A stretch of DNA of 64,000 bases from Microcaldota archaeon (lineage in GTDB: Archaea > Micrarchaeota > Micrarchaeia > Micrarchaeales > Micrarchaeaceae): assembly GCA_021807115.1 (NCBI GenBank), contig JAKAPJ010000002.1, positions 1 to 64,000 of the forward strand. The letters run 5' to 3'. Of the stretch, positions 44,804-53,700 are shown in pieces. A program made the translations under genes and the position numbers. A model generated the notes under the pieces. It was not told where the DNA came from. It made no database searches and saw only the letters and a program-made list of their open reading frames with translations. The stretch's first letter is position 1, and each line of letters begins with the position of its first letter.

Positions 44804-47005
44804 ATGGCTAATTCGATGCCAGAGATAGCTAGTGTCAGGTACGCACGGCTAACCCAACTGGCAGCGTTGTGTGGCATTATAATAATTGCACTGGGCGCCA
44901 TGCTCCCGATGGCATATGCGGCAAACTCCGGCCAAGTAATCATAACCTCCTCAGTCTCGGTAAATTGCCCGTTCAGCATCACAATAATACCCAATGCCTC
45001 GTTCTACGTGCAGCCCCAGAACGCGATGCTCACATACAATGTGGTCACGGCCCCGCCGTGCAGCTCCACCACCGCAAACTTCCCATCTCTCAGCGGCACC
45101 CTGACGATATCGAACGCCCTCACCGACACCGTGTACTACTCCAATTCCGTGACGATATCCGGCCCGATAGGCAACGTCCCGGTGATAGGCAACATAATAT
45201 TCAACACCGCCGCCCCAAACATACCCACCTACCTCAGCGGGCCGTACTCCACCACGCTCTCCCTGTCGTATCTAGCCAACAGTTCCTCCGGCAGCAACCA
45301 GATAAACATATTCGCCCCGGCAAACCTCCTGATACAATCGCTTTCCGTCTCTCCAAATCCCGTCTCCACTCCGGGCTCCTCGGTAAGCATAAACTTCAAC
45401 GCAAACAACATCGGCGGCCTGGCGGCCACAAACATGATCCTTAATCTGGGGGTAACCGGCCCGGACGCCTTCTCGCTTTCAACCAGCATACCCCTCACGC
45501 CCAACGCCGTGGCGGCCGACAGCAGCACGCTTGAATCGATAGGCGAGTCCAGCATCACCCCCTACTCGGGCAGCTACACGCTTGTTGAAAACATAATATA
45601 CCAGTACTCATACACGTTCAACGGAGTCACAACGAACTCCCTCCTGCTCAGCACGCCCCAGGTAAGCACCCCTTACACTGTCAGTTCGACGTCTTCCGGA
45701 GGCGGAGGCGGCGGGGGCGGTGGAGGCGGAGGTGGAGGCGGAGGCGGCATAGGCCCACCACCGCCGGCGCCGCCACTCAGCATCGGGCAGATAACATTTG
45801 ACCAGCTCCCCGAGTTCACATCAGTGCTGGCCGGTGCCTCGATACTCAGCACCATCGGCATAAAGAACACGGGCAACGTGCCCGTGTGGTTCAACATAAC
45901 GCTGCCTAGCCTAAGCTTCGGCACGCTTGGCGTGTCATCAAAGGCGGTGTACCTCCTGCAGAACCAGTCCGAATACATAGACATGCTGTTCAGCAGCTTC
46001 TCCAACATGACCACCGGATCGCACATAACCCCGATAAACTTCACAATAAGCGGCAAGGGGCTCAAGACGCTGCAGGAGCAGTTCTACACCGAGCTGGGCG
46101 TCGTGCAGCCGGTGAACAACAGCGTGCAGGTGCTGCGCAGCACGATAGTTGCCAACTTCTCCAAGACTGTCATAACGCAGTACCGCATCTACAACCCCAC
46201 CAACAAGACGCTGCGCGACACGGTGCTGTCGACAATGATACCCGGCACCGCAGTGCCAAACATTCAAGACATAAAGCTGTCCGGCGAGGTGAGCAACGTG
46301 GAATTCATCAACGGGCAGTACCTGCTGAGCTGGACCATACCTGCGCTGCAGCCCGGCCAGGACAACATATTCACCTACACCATAACGAACAGCACCGACC
46401 TTACGACCTTCTTCAACGCGCAGACGGAGTTCGCCATACCCTCGCAGGTCAATTCCACACGGCTGAGGATATTCGACATCTCCATCCCCTCTTTCTACGT
46501 CAACCAGACATCCGCCATAACCGTCGACTGGGTATACAGCGGCATAAACGCAACCAACATCACCATGGCCCTGATATCTCCGCCCACAATAGGCGTGCAG
46601 GTGCCAATATACACATACAAGGTCGTGCCCAACGAGTTCGTCACTACGAAGTTCGTGATAAACCCCATACCACTTTCAGGCACGTACATATTCCAGCTCA
46701 ACACCAAGGGACCATTCCCAAACCAGACATACTCCCTGCCGGTTGTTGTGGCTGGCATATCCACGCCCTCCGGCAGCCAGCTGCAAAGCACTCCGACCAC
46801 GTTCGACCTTGGAGCCCTGCTTAGGGACACGTCATATGTACTATTAGCGGCACTCCTTGTCGCAGCTTTTATACTTATCGTTCGTATCGCTTATCAGAGG
46901 ACGCGCCGCGCAAGGTACGACCTGCTGCGCGCACAGAAGCTTAGGATAATCCAGCAGAGAATCAAAAGGGAGGGCGAGAGCCAGGGAGGACCGCCTGGCC
47001 CGTGA
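44804..47005 (+). CDS. Large anchored surface protein with 17-Gly linker
   Basis: The 733-residue protein has a Sec signal peptide (ALCGIIIIALGAMLPMAYA), Ser/Thr/Asn-rich beta-sandwich domains, a linker of 17 glycines followed by PPPPAPP (45698-45748 codes the glycines), further Ig-like beta domains, and a C-terminal membrane helix (VLLAALLVAAFILIVRIAY) with a basic cytoplasmic tail. It resembles archaeal S-layer-like or CARDB-type proteins; no named family is certain. The MinD-like gene starts 22 bases later. Confidence 0.78.
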   Translation: MANSMPEIASVRYARLTQLAALCGIIIIALGAMLPMAYAANSGQVIITSSVSVNCPFSITIIPNASFYVQPQNAMLTYNVVTAPPCSSTTANFPSLSGTLTISNALTDTVYYSNSVTISGPIGNVPVIGNIIFNTAAPNIPTYLSGPYSTTLSLSYLANSSSGSNQINIFAPANLLIQSLSVSPNPVSTPGSSVSINFNANNIGGLAATNMILNLGVTGPDAFSLSTSIPLTPNAVAADSSTLESIGESSITPYSGSYTLVENIIYQYSYTFNGVTTNSLLLSTPQVSTPYTVSSTSSGGGGGGGGGGGGGGGGGIGPPPPAPPLSIGQITFDQLPEFTSVLAGASILSTIGIKNTGNVPVWFNITLPSLSFGTLGVSSKAVYLLQNQSEYIDMLFSSFSNMTTGSHITPINFTISGKGLKTLQEQFYTELGVVQPVNNSVQVLRSTIVANFSKTVITQYRIYNPTNKTLRDTVLSTMIPGTAVPNIQDIKLSGEVSNVEFINGQYLLSWTIPALQPGQDNIFTYTITNSTDLTTFFNAQTEFAIPSQVNSTRLRIFDISIPSFYVNQTSAITVDWVYSGINATNITMALISPPTIGVQVPIYTYKVVPNEFVTTKFVINPIPLSGTYIFQLNTKGPFPNQTYSLPVVVAGISTPSGSQLQSTPTTFDLGALLRDTSYVLLAALLVAAFILIVRIAYQRTRRARYDLLRAQKLRIIQQRIKREGESQGGPPGP
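45698..45748 (+). repeat. GGN codon tract (17 glycines)
   Basis: Seventeen consecutive glycine codons of mixed third base form a flexible hinge between two parts of the surface protein. Confidence 0.9.
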
Positions 47006-47027
47006 GGAAACCGCCGGTTGAGAGAGC

Positions 47028-47855
47028 ATGGACAAGCCGTACATAATAAGGGTGTCGTCGCAGAAGGGCGGGGTCGGCAAGACGACGCTTTCCGTGAACA
47101 TCGCAACCGCCCTTGCGCTGATGGACTATCGCGTGCTGCTGATCGACGAGGACCCCACAAATCCATCCGTCGGATTCTATCTGGGCCTGGAGGATGTCAA
47201 CATAGGCTACAAGGACGTGCTGCTTGAGAAGGTCGACATAAAGAAGGCTATAATAAAGCACGAGGCCACTGGAATGTACGTGCTGCCCGGAGTGCCGTAT
47301 CTAAAGCCCTACATGCCTGACGAGGACCAGATAAAGAACCTCGTTGATCAGGTCAAGAAGATGGAAAACTACGACTTCATAGTGTCTGACACCCCGCCCG
47401 GCTTCTACATAGGCGAGATAGGCAAGATATACAACGAGGCGATCATAATATCCACCCCGGACATGTCCGCCATAACCAGCTGCATAAGGCTTGCCGAGAC
47501 GTACAACAAGGACAACGTGCCGCACAGCCTTGTGGTGAACAGGGTGCGCAACAAGCGCTACGAGCTGAGCATAAAGGAGATGGAGGACTCGTACGGCGCC
47601 GCGGCCGCCGCCGTGCTGCCCGAGGACGACATAGTCCCGAGGAGCGTGGCAGTGCACGTGCCGGCATACCTAATGGATCCCCACGCACCATTCTCCATGA
47701 AGATAGGGATGCTTGCCAGGTCATACGTCGCGAAGAGCGGCCAGCCCGTGAGGCAGGTGGAGGACATCGCCATGGCGTCGCAGCGCGCGCCTGCAGGCGG
47801 CAAGGTGGGCCTGTCATACATAATCAACTGGATACGCGACATACTTGGCTTCTGA
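47028..47855 (+). CDS. MinD/ParA-like ATPase with amphipathic tail
   Basis: The 275-residue protein has the deviant Walker A VSSQKGGVGKTTLSVN, LLIDEDPTNPSVGFYLGL and FIVSDTPPGF, a MinD-type ATPase. The last residues (VGLSYIINWIRDILGF) form a likely amphipathic helix like the MinD membrane-targeting sequence. The usual role is placing complexes on the membrane; no MinE or MinC is seen. It sits 22 bases after the Gly-linker surface protein and just before the Cys-terminated paralogues, so it may organise the envelope locus. FtsZ is 4.7 kb downstream. Confidence 0.85.
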   Translation: MDKPYIIRVSSQKGGVGKTTLSVNIATALALMDYRVLLIDEDPTNPSVGFYLGLEDVNIGYKDVLLEKVDIKKAIIKHEATGMYVLPGVPYLKPYMPDEDQIKNLVDQVKKMENYDFIVSDTPPGFYIGEIGKIYNEAIIISTPDMSAITSCIRLAETYNKDNVPHSLVVNRVRNKRYELSIKEMEDSYGAAAAAVLPEDDIVPRSVAVHVPAYLMDPHAPFSMKIGMLARSYVAKSGQPVRQVEDIAMASQRAPAGGKVGLSYIINWIRDILGF

Positions 47856-47908
47856 GGCGCTTGCCCGGCCGCGGTGTTCCGCTAATTACGCGGCCCCGCA
47901 GGTTTGAA

Positions 47909-47920
47909 ATATATTAAATA
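47909..47920 (+). promoter_or_regulatory. TATA box of the first Cys-terminated paralogue
   Basis: AATATATTAAATA lies about 45 bases before ATG 47960, separating this cluster from the MinD-like gene. Confidence 0.5.
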
Positions 47921-47959
47921 CCTTTATGCAGAAAGTCCTCATGTAGAGGGATGAACTGC

Positions 47960-48490
47960 ATGGCGAGGCCTAATTCTCGTTCTGCCCAAATCCGGGCGTC
48001 AGCAATATCCCTCTTCATATCGCTGTCCGCCACGCTGCTTCTCATGTTCATGCTGCTCAGGCCAGCGTACGGCGCAGGCGCCCCATCCAACGCAATAGGC
48101 ATAGTGAATGTCATGTCTGCATGCTTCATATCACTCAACCCCAATACAATAAACTTTGGGCAGATAGAGCCCAGCAGCAACGTCCCCACAAACCAGCTGG
48201 TCCAGGACGCCGATGCGGGAGGCAACGTGCAGTCGAACATGCTCATAACCGCCACGAACTGGATATCCGGTCCAAATAGCTTCTATGTTGCCAATACATT
48301 GTGGGACTCTACGAACGACCTGTCGTATTTGGGCAATTCCCTGCCCCTCTACCCTTTTCAGACATTCACCCCGATATTAGTGCCCTTCGGCCCGTCCACT
48401 TCGGCAAACGTATACTTCGGGCTCGCGATACCTGCTAGCCAGGCAGTAGGCATATACACCCAGAACATAGTGATGGAAAATAGCTGCTGA
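47960..48490 (+). CDS. Small secreted protein, Cys-terminated paralogue 1
   Basis: The 176-residue product has a Sec signal peptide ending RPAYG and a mature domain of about 140 residues, predicted beta-sandwich. Family marks are a Cys in the first strand (SACFISL), TINFGQIEPSSN, GGNVQSNMLITATNW, VYFGLAIP and the exact end GIYTQNIVMENSC. The two Cys may form a disulfide. It is one of five paralogues in 4.1 kb. No known family is certain. ATG 47960 has an AGAGGG site; ATG 47951 is in frame. Confidence 0.85.
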   Translation: MARPNSRSAQIRASAISLFISLSATLLLMFMLLRPAYGAGAPSNAIGIVNVMSACFISLNPNTINFGQIEPSSNVPTNQLVQDADAGGNVQSNMLITATNWISGPNSFYVANTLWDSTNDLSYLGNSLPLYPFQTFTPILVPFGPSTSANVYFGLAIPASQAVGIYTQNIVMENSC

Positions 48491-48590
48491 ATCCCGCCGC
48501 TGCGCCCGGCGTAGCAGACGACATTTACCATATGATTGCCATGAAACCCGACCACAGCAAATTGAACTTGATTACTTCCGCAAATGAGAA

Positions 48591-48600
48591 ATATTTAAAT
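48591..48600 (+). promoter_or_regulatory. TATA box of paralogue 2
   Basis: ATATTTAAAT ends 30 bases before ATG 48630; the message would be leaderless. Confidence 0.6.
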
Positions 48601-48629
48601 ACCTGCACAATTAATGTTAGTTGACGCGC

Positions 48630-49199
48630 ATGAATAACGGGAAGCGGCTACGCGCCGGAAGGGCAGAGATCATCGCATCGCTGCTAGCGTTTGCATTGTC
48701 TTTCTCCGCTGTCATGCTGTTCCTAGTGCTCGGCGCAGGTAGGGCGTCTGGCTACACTGCGACAACCAACACGGTTGGAGTGGTCAATGTCCTTGGAACG
48801 TGCTTCATATTCCTTACCCCAAACATAATAAACTTCGGAAGCATAGAGCCCGGCTCAAACAGCGGCATAGCAAATGTAGTAACAGACAACGACCTTTTCG
48901 GTAACGTCAACGCGAACATGATGCTTTACGGGACAAACTGGTGCGCACCGAACCTGTCGACATGCTCGAACACGTTCCAGGTAACAAATACGGCCTGGAA
49001 CCCGACATCGAACACACTCTTCTACCCAACAGTGGGCAACCAGCTGCAGTTGCAGGCCGCGATGGCCGACACCGGCATAGTCGTGGGTTTCGGTTCGGCG
49101 GCGCAGCCGGGGTCCAACGTGTATTTCGGGGTCGCAATACCTCCAAGCCAGCCGCTTGGCCTATATACGCAGAACATTATAATAGAGAATTCATGCTGA
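48630..49199 (+). CDS. Small secreted protein, Cys-terminated paralogue 2
   Basis: The 189-residue paralogue has signal MLFLVLGAGRASG, mature domain with TCFIFLTPNIINFGSIEPGS, FGNVNANMMLYGTNW, VYFGVAIPPSQPLGLYTQ and the end IIIENSC. It carries an extra Cys pair (WCAPNLSTC) in the middle, absent from paralogue 1. It has its own TATA box; a TTG at 48621 is an alternative start. Paralogue 3 follows 12 bases after its stop. Confidence 0.85.
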   Translation: MNNGKRLRAGRAEIIASLLAFALSFSAVMLFLVLGAGRASGYTATTNTVGVVNVLGTCFIFLTPNIINFGSIEPGSNSGIANVVTDNDLFGNVNANMMLYGTNWCAPNLSTCSNTFQVTNTAWNPTSNTLFYPTVGNQLQLQAAMADTGIVVGFGSAAQPGSNVYFGVAIPPSQPLGLYTQNIIIENSC

Positions 49200-49211
49200 A
49201 GGTGTAATACG

Positions 49212-49874
49212 ATGCAGAAGCAAAACAATGTAAGGATGTCGCGCACTGAACTGCTGGCAGTGGCAGTCGTGGCAGTGGCCACCTTCTCCGTATTCCTTGC
49301 GCTTGCCTTCAACCTTGACTTCATACCGCTTGCAAGTGCGGCATACAACTCGCCTTCAAACGTGGTGGCAACCGCCAACGTGCTTTCCATATGCTTTACT
49401 GTGCTGACGCCCAATGGGCTCAATGGGTACCAGGTGATAACCCCGGCCAACGTTGCAAACGACCTAGTGTTCGGCGGCGGAGTGTTCGGCGGCGGCACCA
49501 ACGGGATAAGCCCGACCTTCAGCGTGCCTACCTCAGTGCAGCTCATAGACAATGACATAGGCGGCAACGCAAACGCCAACGTGCTGATAGCCGGATCCAA
49601 CTGGTTCCAGGTTACAAACTCCGCAAATACGTTCTACGAGTACGGCAACATACTGTGGAACCCCGTGACCTTAGGCACCTTCAGCGGCAATGACCTCAAC
49701 CTATACAACGGGCAGTCTGCATCGCTTGGCGCAACAAACATATTCATAACAGCCCCGGCAGTCCCATCCCCGACCAACGGTGTGGCTGCCAATATATTCT
49801 TTGGCCTCCAGATACCGTTCGGCCAGCAGTTGGGCATCTACTACGAGAACATAGTGGTAGAGAACAGCTGCTGA
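49212..49874 (+). CDS. Small secreted protein, Cys-terminated paralogue 3 (longer)
   Basis: The 220-residue copy begins MQKQNNVRMSRTELLAV, signal ending ASA. Its first Cys is in SICFTVLTP; then an insertion of about 30 residues (FGGGVFGGGTN) precedes IGGNANANVLIAGSNW; it ends GIYYENIVVENSC. It is 12 bases from paralogue 2 and lacks its own clear TATA, so is probably co-transcribed. Shared N-terminus with paralogue 5 (MSR-x-ELLA) suggests recent relation. Confidence 0.85.
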   Translation: MQKQNNVRMSRTELLAVAVVAVATFSVFLALAFNLDFIPLASAAYNSPSNVVATANVLSICFTVLTPNGLNGYQVITPANVANDLVFGGGVFGGGTNGISPTFSVPTSVQLIDNDIGGNANANVLIAGSNWFQVTNSANTFYEYGNILWNPVTLGTFSGNDLNLYNGQSASLGATNIFITAPAVPSPTNGVAANIFFGLQIPFGQQLGIYYENIVVENSC

Positions 49875-49928
49875 AAAGTGGGCAAAAGGATATAAGGATG
49901 CAAGAATCAATGTAGATTGGATGATGTA

Positions 49929-50840
49929 ATGGCTTCTGTGGCAGGGCGCATAATAAAGCCAAGCCACGCAGTTCTACTTCTGGCTATTCTTGCCGCATTA
50001 GTGCCATTGGCCTACGGGCAGATAGGCGAAGTCGCCGGCCAGCTCAATTTCCAGATTCAGGTGGGCCACAGCCAGACGCTTACTCTAACCGTGCTTAACG
50101 AGGGATCGACCCCGATAGGCTTCGCGGTGCTCGCACCCAGCGGCTCTCAGCTGCAGGTAACATCAGCTAGGAACTCTACAGTGGGCCAGACAAGGCCTAC
50201 CATCGTCGTATACCCTATGAACGGTACAATACCTGCCAGGGGGGCTGCAACCATAAACGTTACGGTGTCCATGCCCCTCAACGACACCCCAGGCAAGGCG
50301 TCATACGAGGGCATAATTCAGGTGCTGCAGTCCTCGAACCAGACAAACCCGGGTGGCGCAGTGCTTCAGGAGGGCGTAGCCAAGATATTCTCGGTTGGCG
50401 CCATACCATCCACCACCACGACAACATCCGTGACCACCACAATACCCGGCGTGACTGCCACAACGGCATCCGCGCTCTCATACACCACCTACCTCATACC
50501 TGTCATATGGCTTGCAATAATCGTGCTGATACTTTGGTATCTTACCGCTGTCAAGCGGTTCATAAGGGCAGGCGGCAAGCCGGCAAGGCTGTTCAAGGGT
50601 GCACCGTCCAAGGCTGCCGCAGGCAGGTCCGCAGCGGCGCGGGCGCAGCCGGGCAGGGCTGCCTCAAGGAAGCGCGGCGCAGCCGCCAAGGCAACTCCCA
50701 AGGGCAAGAAGGCATCTTCGGAGGCAAAGGAGCTCCAGAGGCAGATAGCAGAGCTGAAGAGGCAGAACGCCGCACTGCAGAAGAGAGCAAAGACCGCGCC
50801 AAAGGCCGGCCGCGGCGCCAAGAAGGCCAAGAAGCGCTGA
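49929..50840 (+). CDS. Membrane protein with Ig-like outer domain and histone-like basic tail
   Basis: The 303-residue protein has a signal peptide (AVLLLAILAALVPLAYG), an outer beta domain with NEGSTPIGFAVLAPSGS, a Thr-rich stalk (TTTTTSVTTTIPG), one membrane helix (YLIPVIWLAIIVLILWYL) and a cytoplasmic tail of about 100 residues that is very rich in Lys, Ala and Arg with a coiled coil (KELQRQIAELKRQNAALQKR). The tail resembles histone H1 or nucleoid-type tails. It stands between paralogues 3 and 4. ATG 49929 is chosen over TTG 49917; a TATAAGG box is near 49890. Confidence 0.8.
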   Translation: MASVAGRIIKPSHAVLLLAILAALVPLAYGQIGEVAGQLNFQIQVGHSQTLTLTVLNEGSTPIGFAVLAPSGSQLQVTSARNSTVGQTRPTIVVYPMNGTIPARGAATINVTVSMPLNDTPGKASYEGIIQVLQSSNQTNPGGAVLQEGVAKIFSVGAIPSTTTTTSVTTTIPGVTATTASALSYTTYLIPVIWLAIIVLILWYLTAVKRFIRAGGKPARLFKGAPSKAAAGRSAAARAQPGRAASRKRGAAAKATPKGKKASSEAKELQRQIAELKRQNAALQKRAKTAPKAGRGAKKAKKR

Positions 50841-50904
50841 CCCCAGCGCACCCAGTGCACACTGCGACATGGCGGATGCCAGTCGGTTCCGCAAATAAGC
50901 AACG

Positions 50905-50913
50905 TTTAAAAAG
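50905..50913 (+). promoter_or_regulatory. TATA box of paralogue 4
   Basis: TTTAAAAAG is about 25-30 bases before ATG 50936. Confidence 0.55.
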
Positions 50914-50935
50914 GTAAGTTGCAAAATAGATATCG

Positions 50936-51496
50936 ATGCTAATGCCGGCAAAAAGAAACAATATGGTCGCCGTGACAACAGTTGCGGTATCATTCCTGAT
51001 GGCTGCATCCATACTTGCGGAGTTCGCCATGCTCCAGGCATACGCATTCTCCAATGCCTCCTCCGTGAACGTGATCAATGCTATGATCACGGTAACCGGC
51101 AGCTGCTTCATATCGCTGAACACCAACGTGATAAATTTCGGCCAGATACCTGCCGGCAGCAACACGGCCCGCACCCTCAATGACATAACCGTCAACGACC
51201 CGTTCGGCAACATCGCGGCTAACGTGCTGATTTCCGGCACTAACTGGATATCTACGTCCAGCTCCGCAAACTTCTTCGTGTCAAACACGATATGGAACCC
51301 GACCAATGACTTCCTGGCTAACGGCAATGCGCTGTTACTGTTCCCGAGCCAGCCCACCGACACAAAGATAGAGATACCGGCTCCCAACGTAATCAACCCA
51401 AATACCGACAACCTGATATATTTCGGGCTGTACATACCTACGCTCACCGCACTTGGCGTATACACACAGAACATAGTGCTTGAGAACAGCTGCTGA
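50936..51496 (+). CDS. Small secreted protein, Cys-terminated paralogue 4
   Basis: The 186-residue copy has a signal ending LQAYA, then GSCFISLNTNVINFGQIPAGS, FGNIAANVLISGTNW, FFVSNTIWNP, LIYFGLYIPTLTALGVYTQ and the end NIVLENSC. Only the two family cysteines are present in the mature part. It has its own TATA box and is followed closely by paralogue 5. ATG 50942 is an alternative start. Confidence 0.85.
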   Translation: MLMPAKRNNMVAVTTVAVSFLMAASILAEFAMLQAYAFSNASSVNVINAMITVTGSCFISLNTNVINFGQIPAGSNTARTLNDITVNDPFGNIAANVLISGTNWISTSSSANFFVSNTIWNPTNDFLANGNALLLFPSQPTDTKIEIPAPNVINPNTDNLIYFGLYIPTLTALGVYTQNIVLENSC

Positions 51497-51507
51497 CGGT
51501 GCAGAAC

Positions 51508-52068
51508 ATGCAATATAAAAACAACGCAAGGATGTCGCGCGCTGAACTGCTCGCATTGGCAGCCGCCGCGGTTGTCGCATCCTCCGCCATACTTGCGACT
51601 GTGCTAAACTTCAGTGCAGTGGGCCTGGCCCTGGCCGCTACCAGCGGCACGTCCAACGTGCTTGCATCCGCCAACGTCATAGCCAGCTGCTTCATAAGCA
51701 TAAGCGACAACCAGATAAACTTCGGCAACGTCCCGGCAGGCGGAGACACGTCGACCACCCTGAACGCGATTACCGTCAACGATCCGTTCGGCAACGCGCC
51801 GGCAAACATATTCCTTTCAGGCACCTCCTGGAACGGGCCGTTAACCGCAAACTTCCAGGTGACCAACACACTATGGGCGAGCGCCGACGTTACGCTTTCA
51901 TCCGCCACCGAGCTGACCAATACGTTCGTGGACACCGCGATACAGATAGCGGCACCTAACACCGTAGTGACCAGCCCAGGCAACTTAGTCTACTTTGGCG
52001 CAAACGTACCGAAAGTCATGCCAACTGGCGTATATACGCAGAACATATTCGTCGAAAACCAGTGCTGA
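51508..52068 (+). CDS. Small secreted protein, Cys-terminated paralogue 5
   Basis: The 186-residue copy starts MQYKNNARMSRAELLAL, signal ending ALA, then ASCFISISDNQINFGNVPAGG, FGNAPANIFLSGTSW, LVYFGANVPKVMPTGVYTQ and the end NIFVENQC, with Gln for Ser before the last Cys. It lies about a dozen bases after paralogue 4. A GTG at 51499 is in frame. Confidence 0.85.
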   Translation: MQYKNNARMSRAELLALAAAAVVASSAILATVLNFSAVGLALAATSGTSNVLASANVIASCFISISDNQINFGNVPAGGDTSTTLNAITVNDPFGNAPANIFLSGTSWNGPLTANFQVTNTLWASADVTLSSATELTNTFVDTAIQIAAPNTVVTSPGNLVYFGANVPKVMPTGVYTQNIFVENQC

Positions 52069-52105
52069 GCCGCGCACGCCCAGCACCTGCTTCACGGGGC
52101 TTACC

Positions 52106-52507
52106 ATGCACTTGGACAATGGCACGCTTCTGACCATAGCATTCGTAGTCGCATCCTCCGTATTCATGCTCGGCGCCTTGTTGCATAACGCCCCTTCGCA
52201 GGCATCGCGCGGCAATCCGTATTCGGTTAATGCTACAATGCTGTCAGCACAGCAGTGCAATGGCTACTGCTGGGCAGGCTACTCCATAGGCTCCATATAC
52301 ATAAGGGCGGTGAACGCACAGAACGTCACGGGCACCATAATGTACAATTCGATAGGGGTGGAGCTCGGCATGCCAATCACAATAATGCCCGGCACCTACG
52401 TCTCTGACTGCCAAGGCCACACAATCAGCATATCCTACATGGGCTCAGGGCGGGTGCTGTTCTCAATAGAAAGAGCAGCAGGAACCGTCCCGGCGTGCCC
52501 CGTGTAG
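52106..52507 (+). CDS. Small anchored Cys-containing protein, unknown function
   Basis: The 133-residue product has an N-terminal membrane segment (LLTIAFVVASSVFMLGALL) and an outer domain with four cysteines (CNGYC, DCQG and a near-terminal C in PACPV). It is 37 bases after paralogue 5 and shares its size, but not the NFG or ENSC marks, so it is not a clear family member. It may be a partner in the same surface assembly. ATG 52106 is chosen for its closeness to the hydrophobic segment. Confidence 0.7.
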   Translation: MHLDNGTLLTIAFVVASSVFMLGALLHNAPSQASRGNPYSVNATMLSAQQCNGYCWAGYSIGSIYIRAVNAQNVTGTIMYNSIGVELGMPITIMPGTYVSDCQGHTISISYMGSGRVLFSIERAAGTVPACPV

Positions 52508-52577
52508 GCTCTTGCACGCCCTTCCCCCGGGCCATTTCGCCACAGTCAAGCCGTGGCGTAAGGCTGGCAACACACGG

Positions 52578-53630
52578 CTATACCTCCTCAAGCCCGTAGG
52601 CGGAAGACTTCTCTTCCTTCGCCGCCCCGAGCACCGATGCGCCGCTTATCCCCGTGAATATCGCTATCACCGACACCATCCCGTTGTAGGACGGGTCTAT
52701 CCTCGCTCCCCAAATAACGTTGGCGTTCGGCGCAGTTATGTCTGTTATCCCCCTGCCTATCTCGTTCGCTTCGCCAAGGGTCATGTCTTCTCCTCCGGTT
52801 ATGTGCAGCAGCACCGAAGTCGCGCCCTCGTAGTTGACGTCAAGCAGCTTGTTCTTGAATGTGTCCCTGACCACGTCCTCCACCTTGCCCGAGCCCTTGC
52901 CCTCCCCAACGCTTATGAACGCCAGCCCCCCGCCCCCCAATATCGACTTTATGTCTGCGAAGTCTATGTTTATCAGGCTTGGCGTGTTTATCGCCTCAGT
53001 TATGCCCCGCACCGCCCTGGACGTCACCTCGTCGGCCACCTTGAAGGCCTGCTCCATGGCCAGGTTAGGGTAGAGCGTAACCAGCCTCTGGTTGTCTATC
53101 ACAATGAGCGTGTCCACATGCTTGCTGAGCTCCTCCACGCCCTTCTGCGCCACCTGCAGCCTAACCCTCTCCAGCGCGAACGGCACAGTAACTATGCCTA
53201 TGACTATCGCGCCAGCGTTCCTTGCGACCTCCGCCACAACCGGCGCAGAGCCCGTGCCAGTGCCACCTCCCATGCCCGCGGTCACGAACACGAGGTTGTA
53301 GTCGCGCAGCGCGTCCTCTATCTCATGCTTGGAGAACATGGCAGCCTTGGCGCCTATCTCGGGGAAACCCCCGGCCCCCATGCCGCGCGTAAGCTCCCTG
53401 CCTATGAGTATGCGCTTTATGGCCGGGTCCATCATCTTGAGGTGGTTCGCGTCGGTGTTCACCGCAACGAGGGTTGCGCCGCGTATGCCCATCTTCGACA
53501 CCCGCTGCACGGTGTTGCTGCCCCCGCCGCCGCACCCGCACACTGCTATCTTAGTCCTGAACAGGTCCGAGTCCGCCATAGCGGGGTTCAGCGCACTTTG
53601 CACTATGTCGTCAGCCAAGCAAGCACCCAC
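52578..53630 (-). CDS. ftsZ: Cell division protein FtsZ
   Basis: The 350-residue tubulin-like GTPase has the nucleotide motif MGGGTGTGSAP, CGCGGGGSNTVQR at the start, VAVNTDANHL and NIDFADIKSILGGGG in the C-terminal half. It forms the division ring. No long C-terminal peptide is seen beyond GLEEV. The GTG start at 53630 lies about 25-30 bases after the TATA-like element at 53655-53664, so the mRNA would be leaderless. It converges with the secreted-paralogue cluster. Confidence 0.95.
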   Translation of the reverse strand: MGACLADDIVQSALNPAMADSDLFRTKIAVCGCGGGGSNTVQRVSKMGIRGATLVAVNTDANHLKMMDPAIKRILIGRELTRGMGAGGFPEIGAKAAMFSKHEIEDALRDYNLVFVTAGMGGGTGTGSAPVVAEVARNAGAIVIGIVTVPFALERVRLQVAQKGVEELSKHVDTLIVIDNQRLVTLYPNLAMEQAFKVADEVTSRAVRGITEAINTPSLINIDFADIKSILGGGGLAFISVGEGKGSGKVEDVVRDTFKNKLLDVNYEGATSVLLHITGGEDMTLGEANEIGRGITDITAPNANVIWGARIDPSYNGMVSVIAIFTGISGASVLGAAKEEKSSAYGLEEV

Positions 53631-53654
53631 TGCACGCTAAGTAATGGAAAGACC

Positions 53655-53664
53655 ATATTTAAAA
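53655..53664 (-). promoter_or_regulatory. TATA box of ftsZ
   Basis: The minus strand reads TTTTAAATAT in front of the GTG at 53630. Confidence 0.6.
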
Positions 53665-53700
53665 GGATTGGTGTGCGCTGCGGTGCAGGCCGCTGCGAGT

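Noticed and set aside
52578-53541. Open frames opposite ftsZ
   Set aside because: They mirror the reading of ftsZ with high GC; no motifs.
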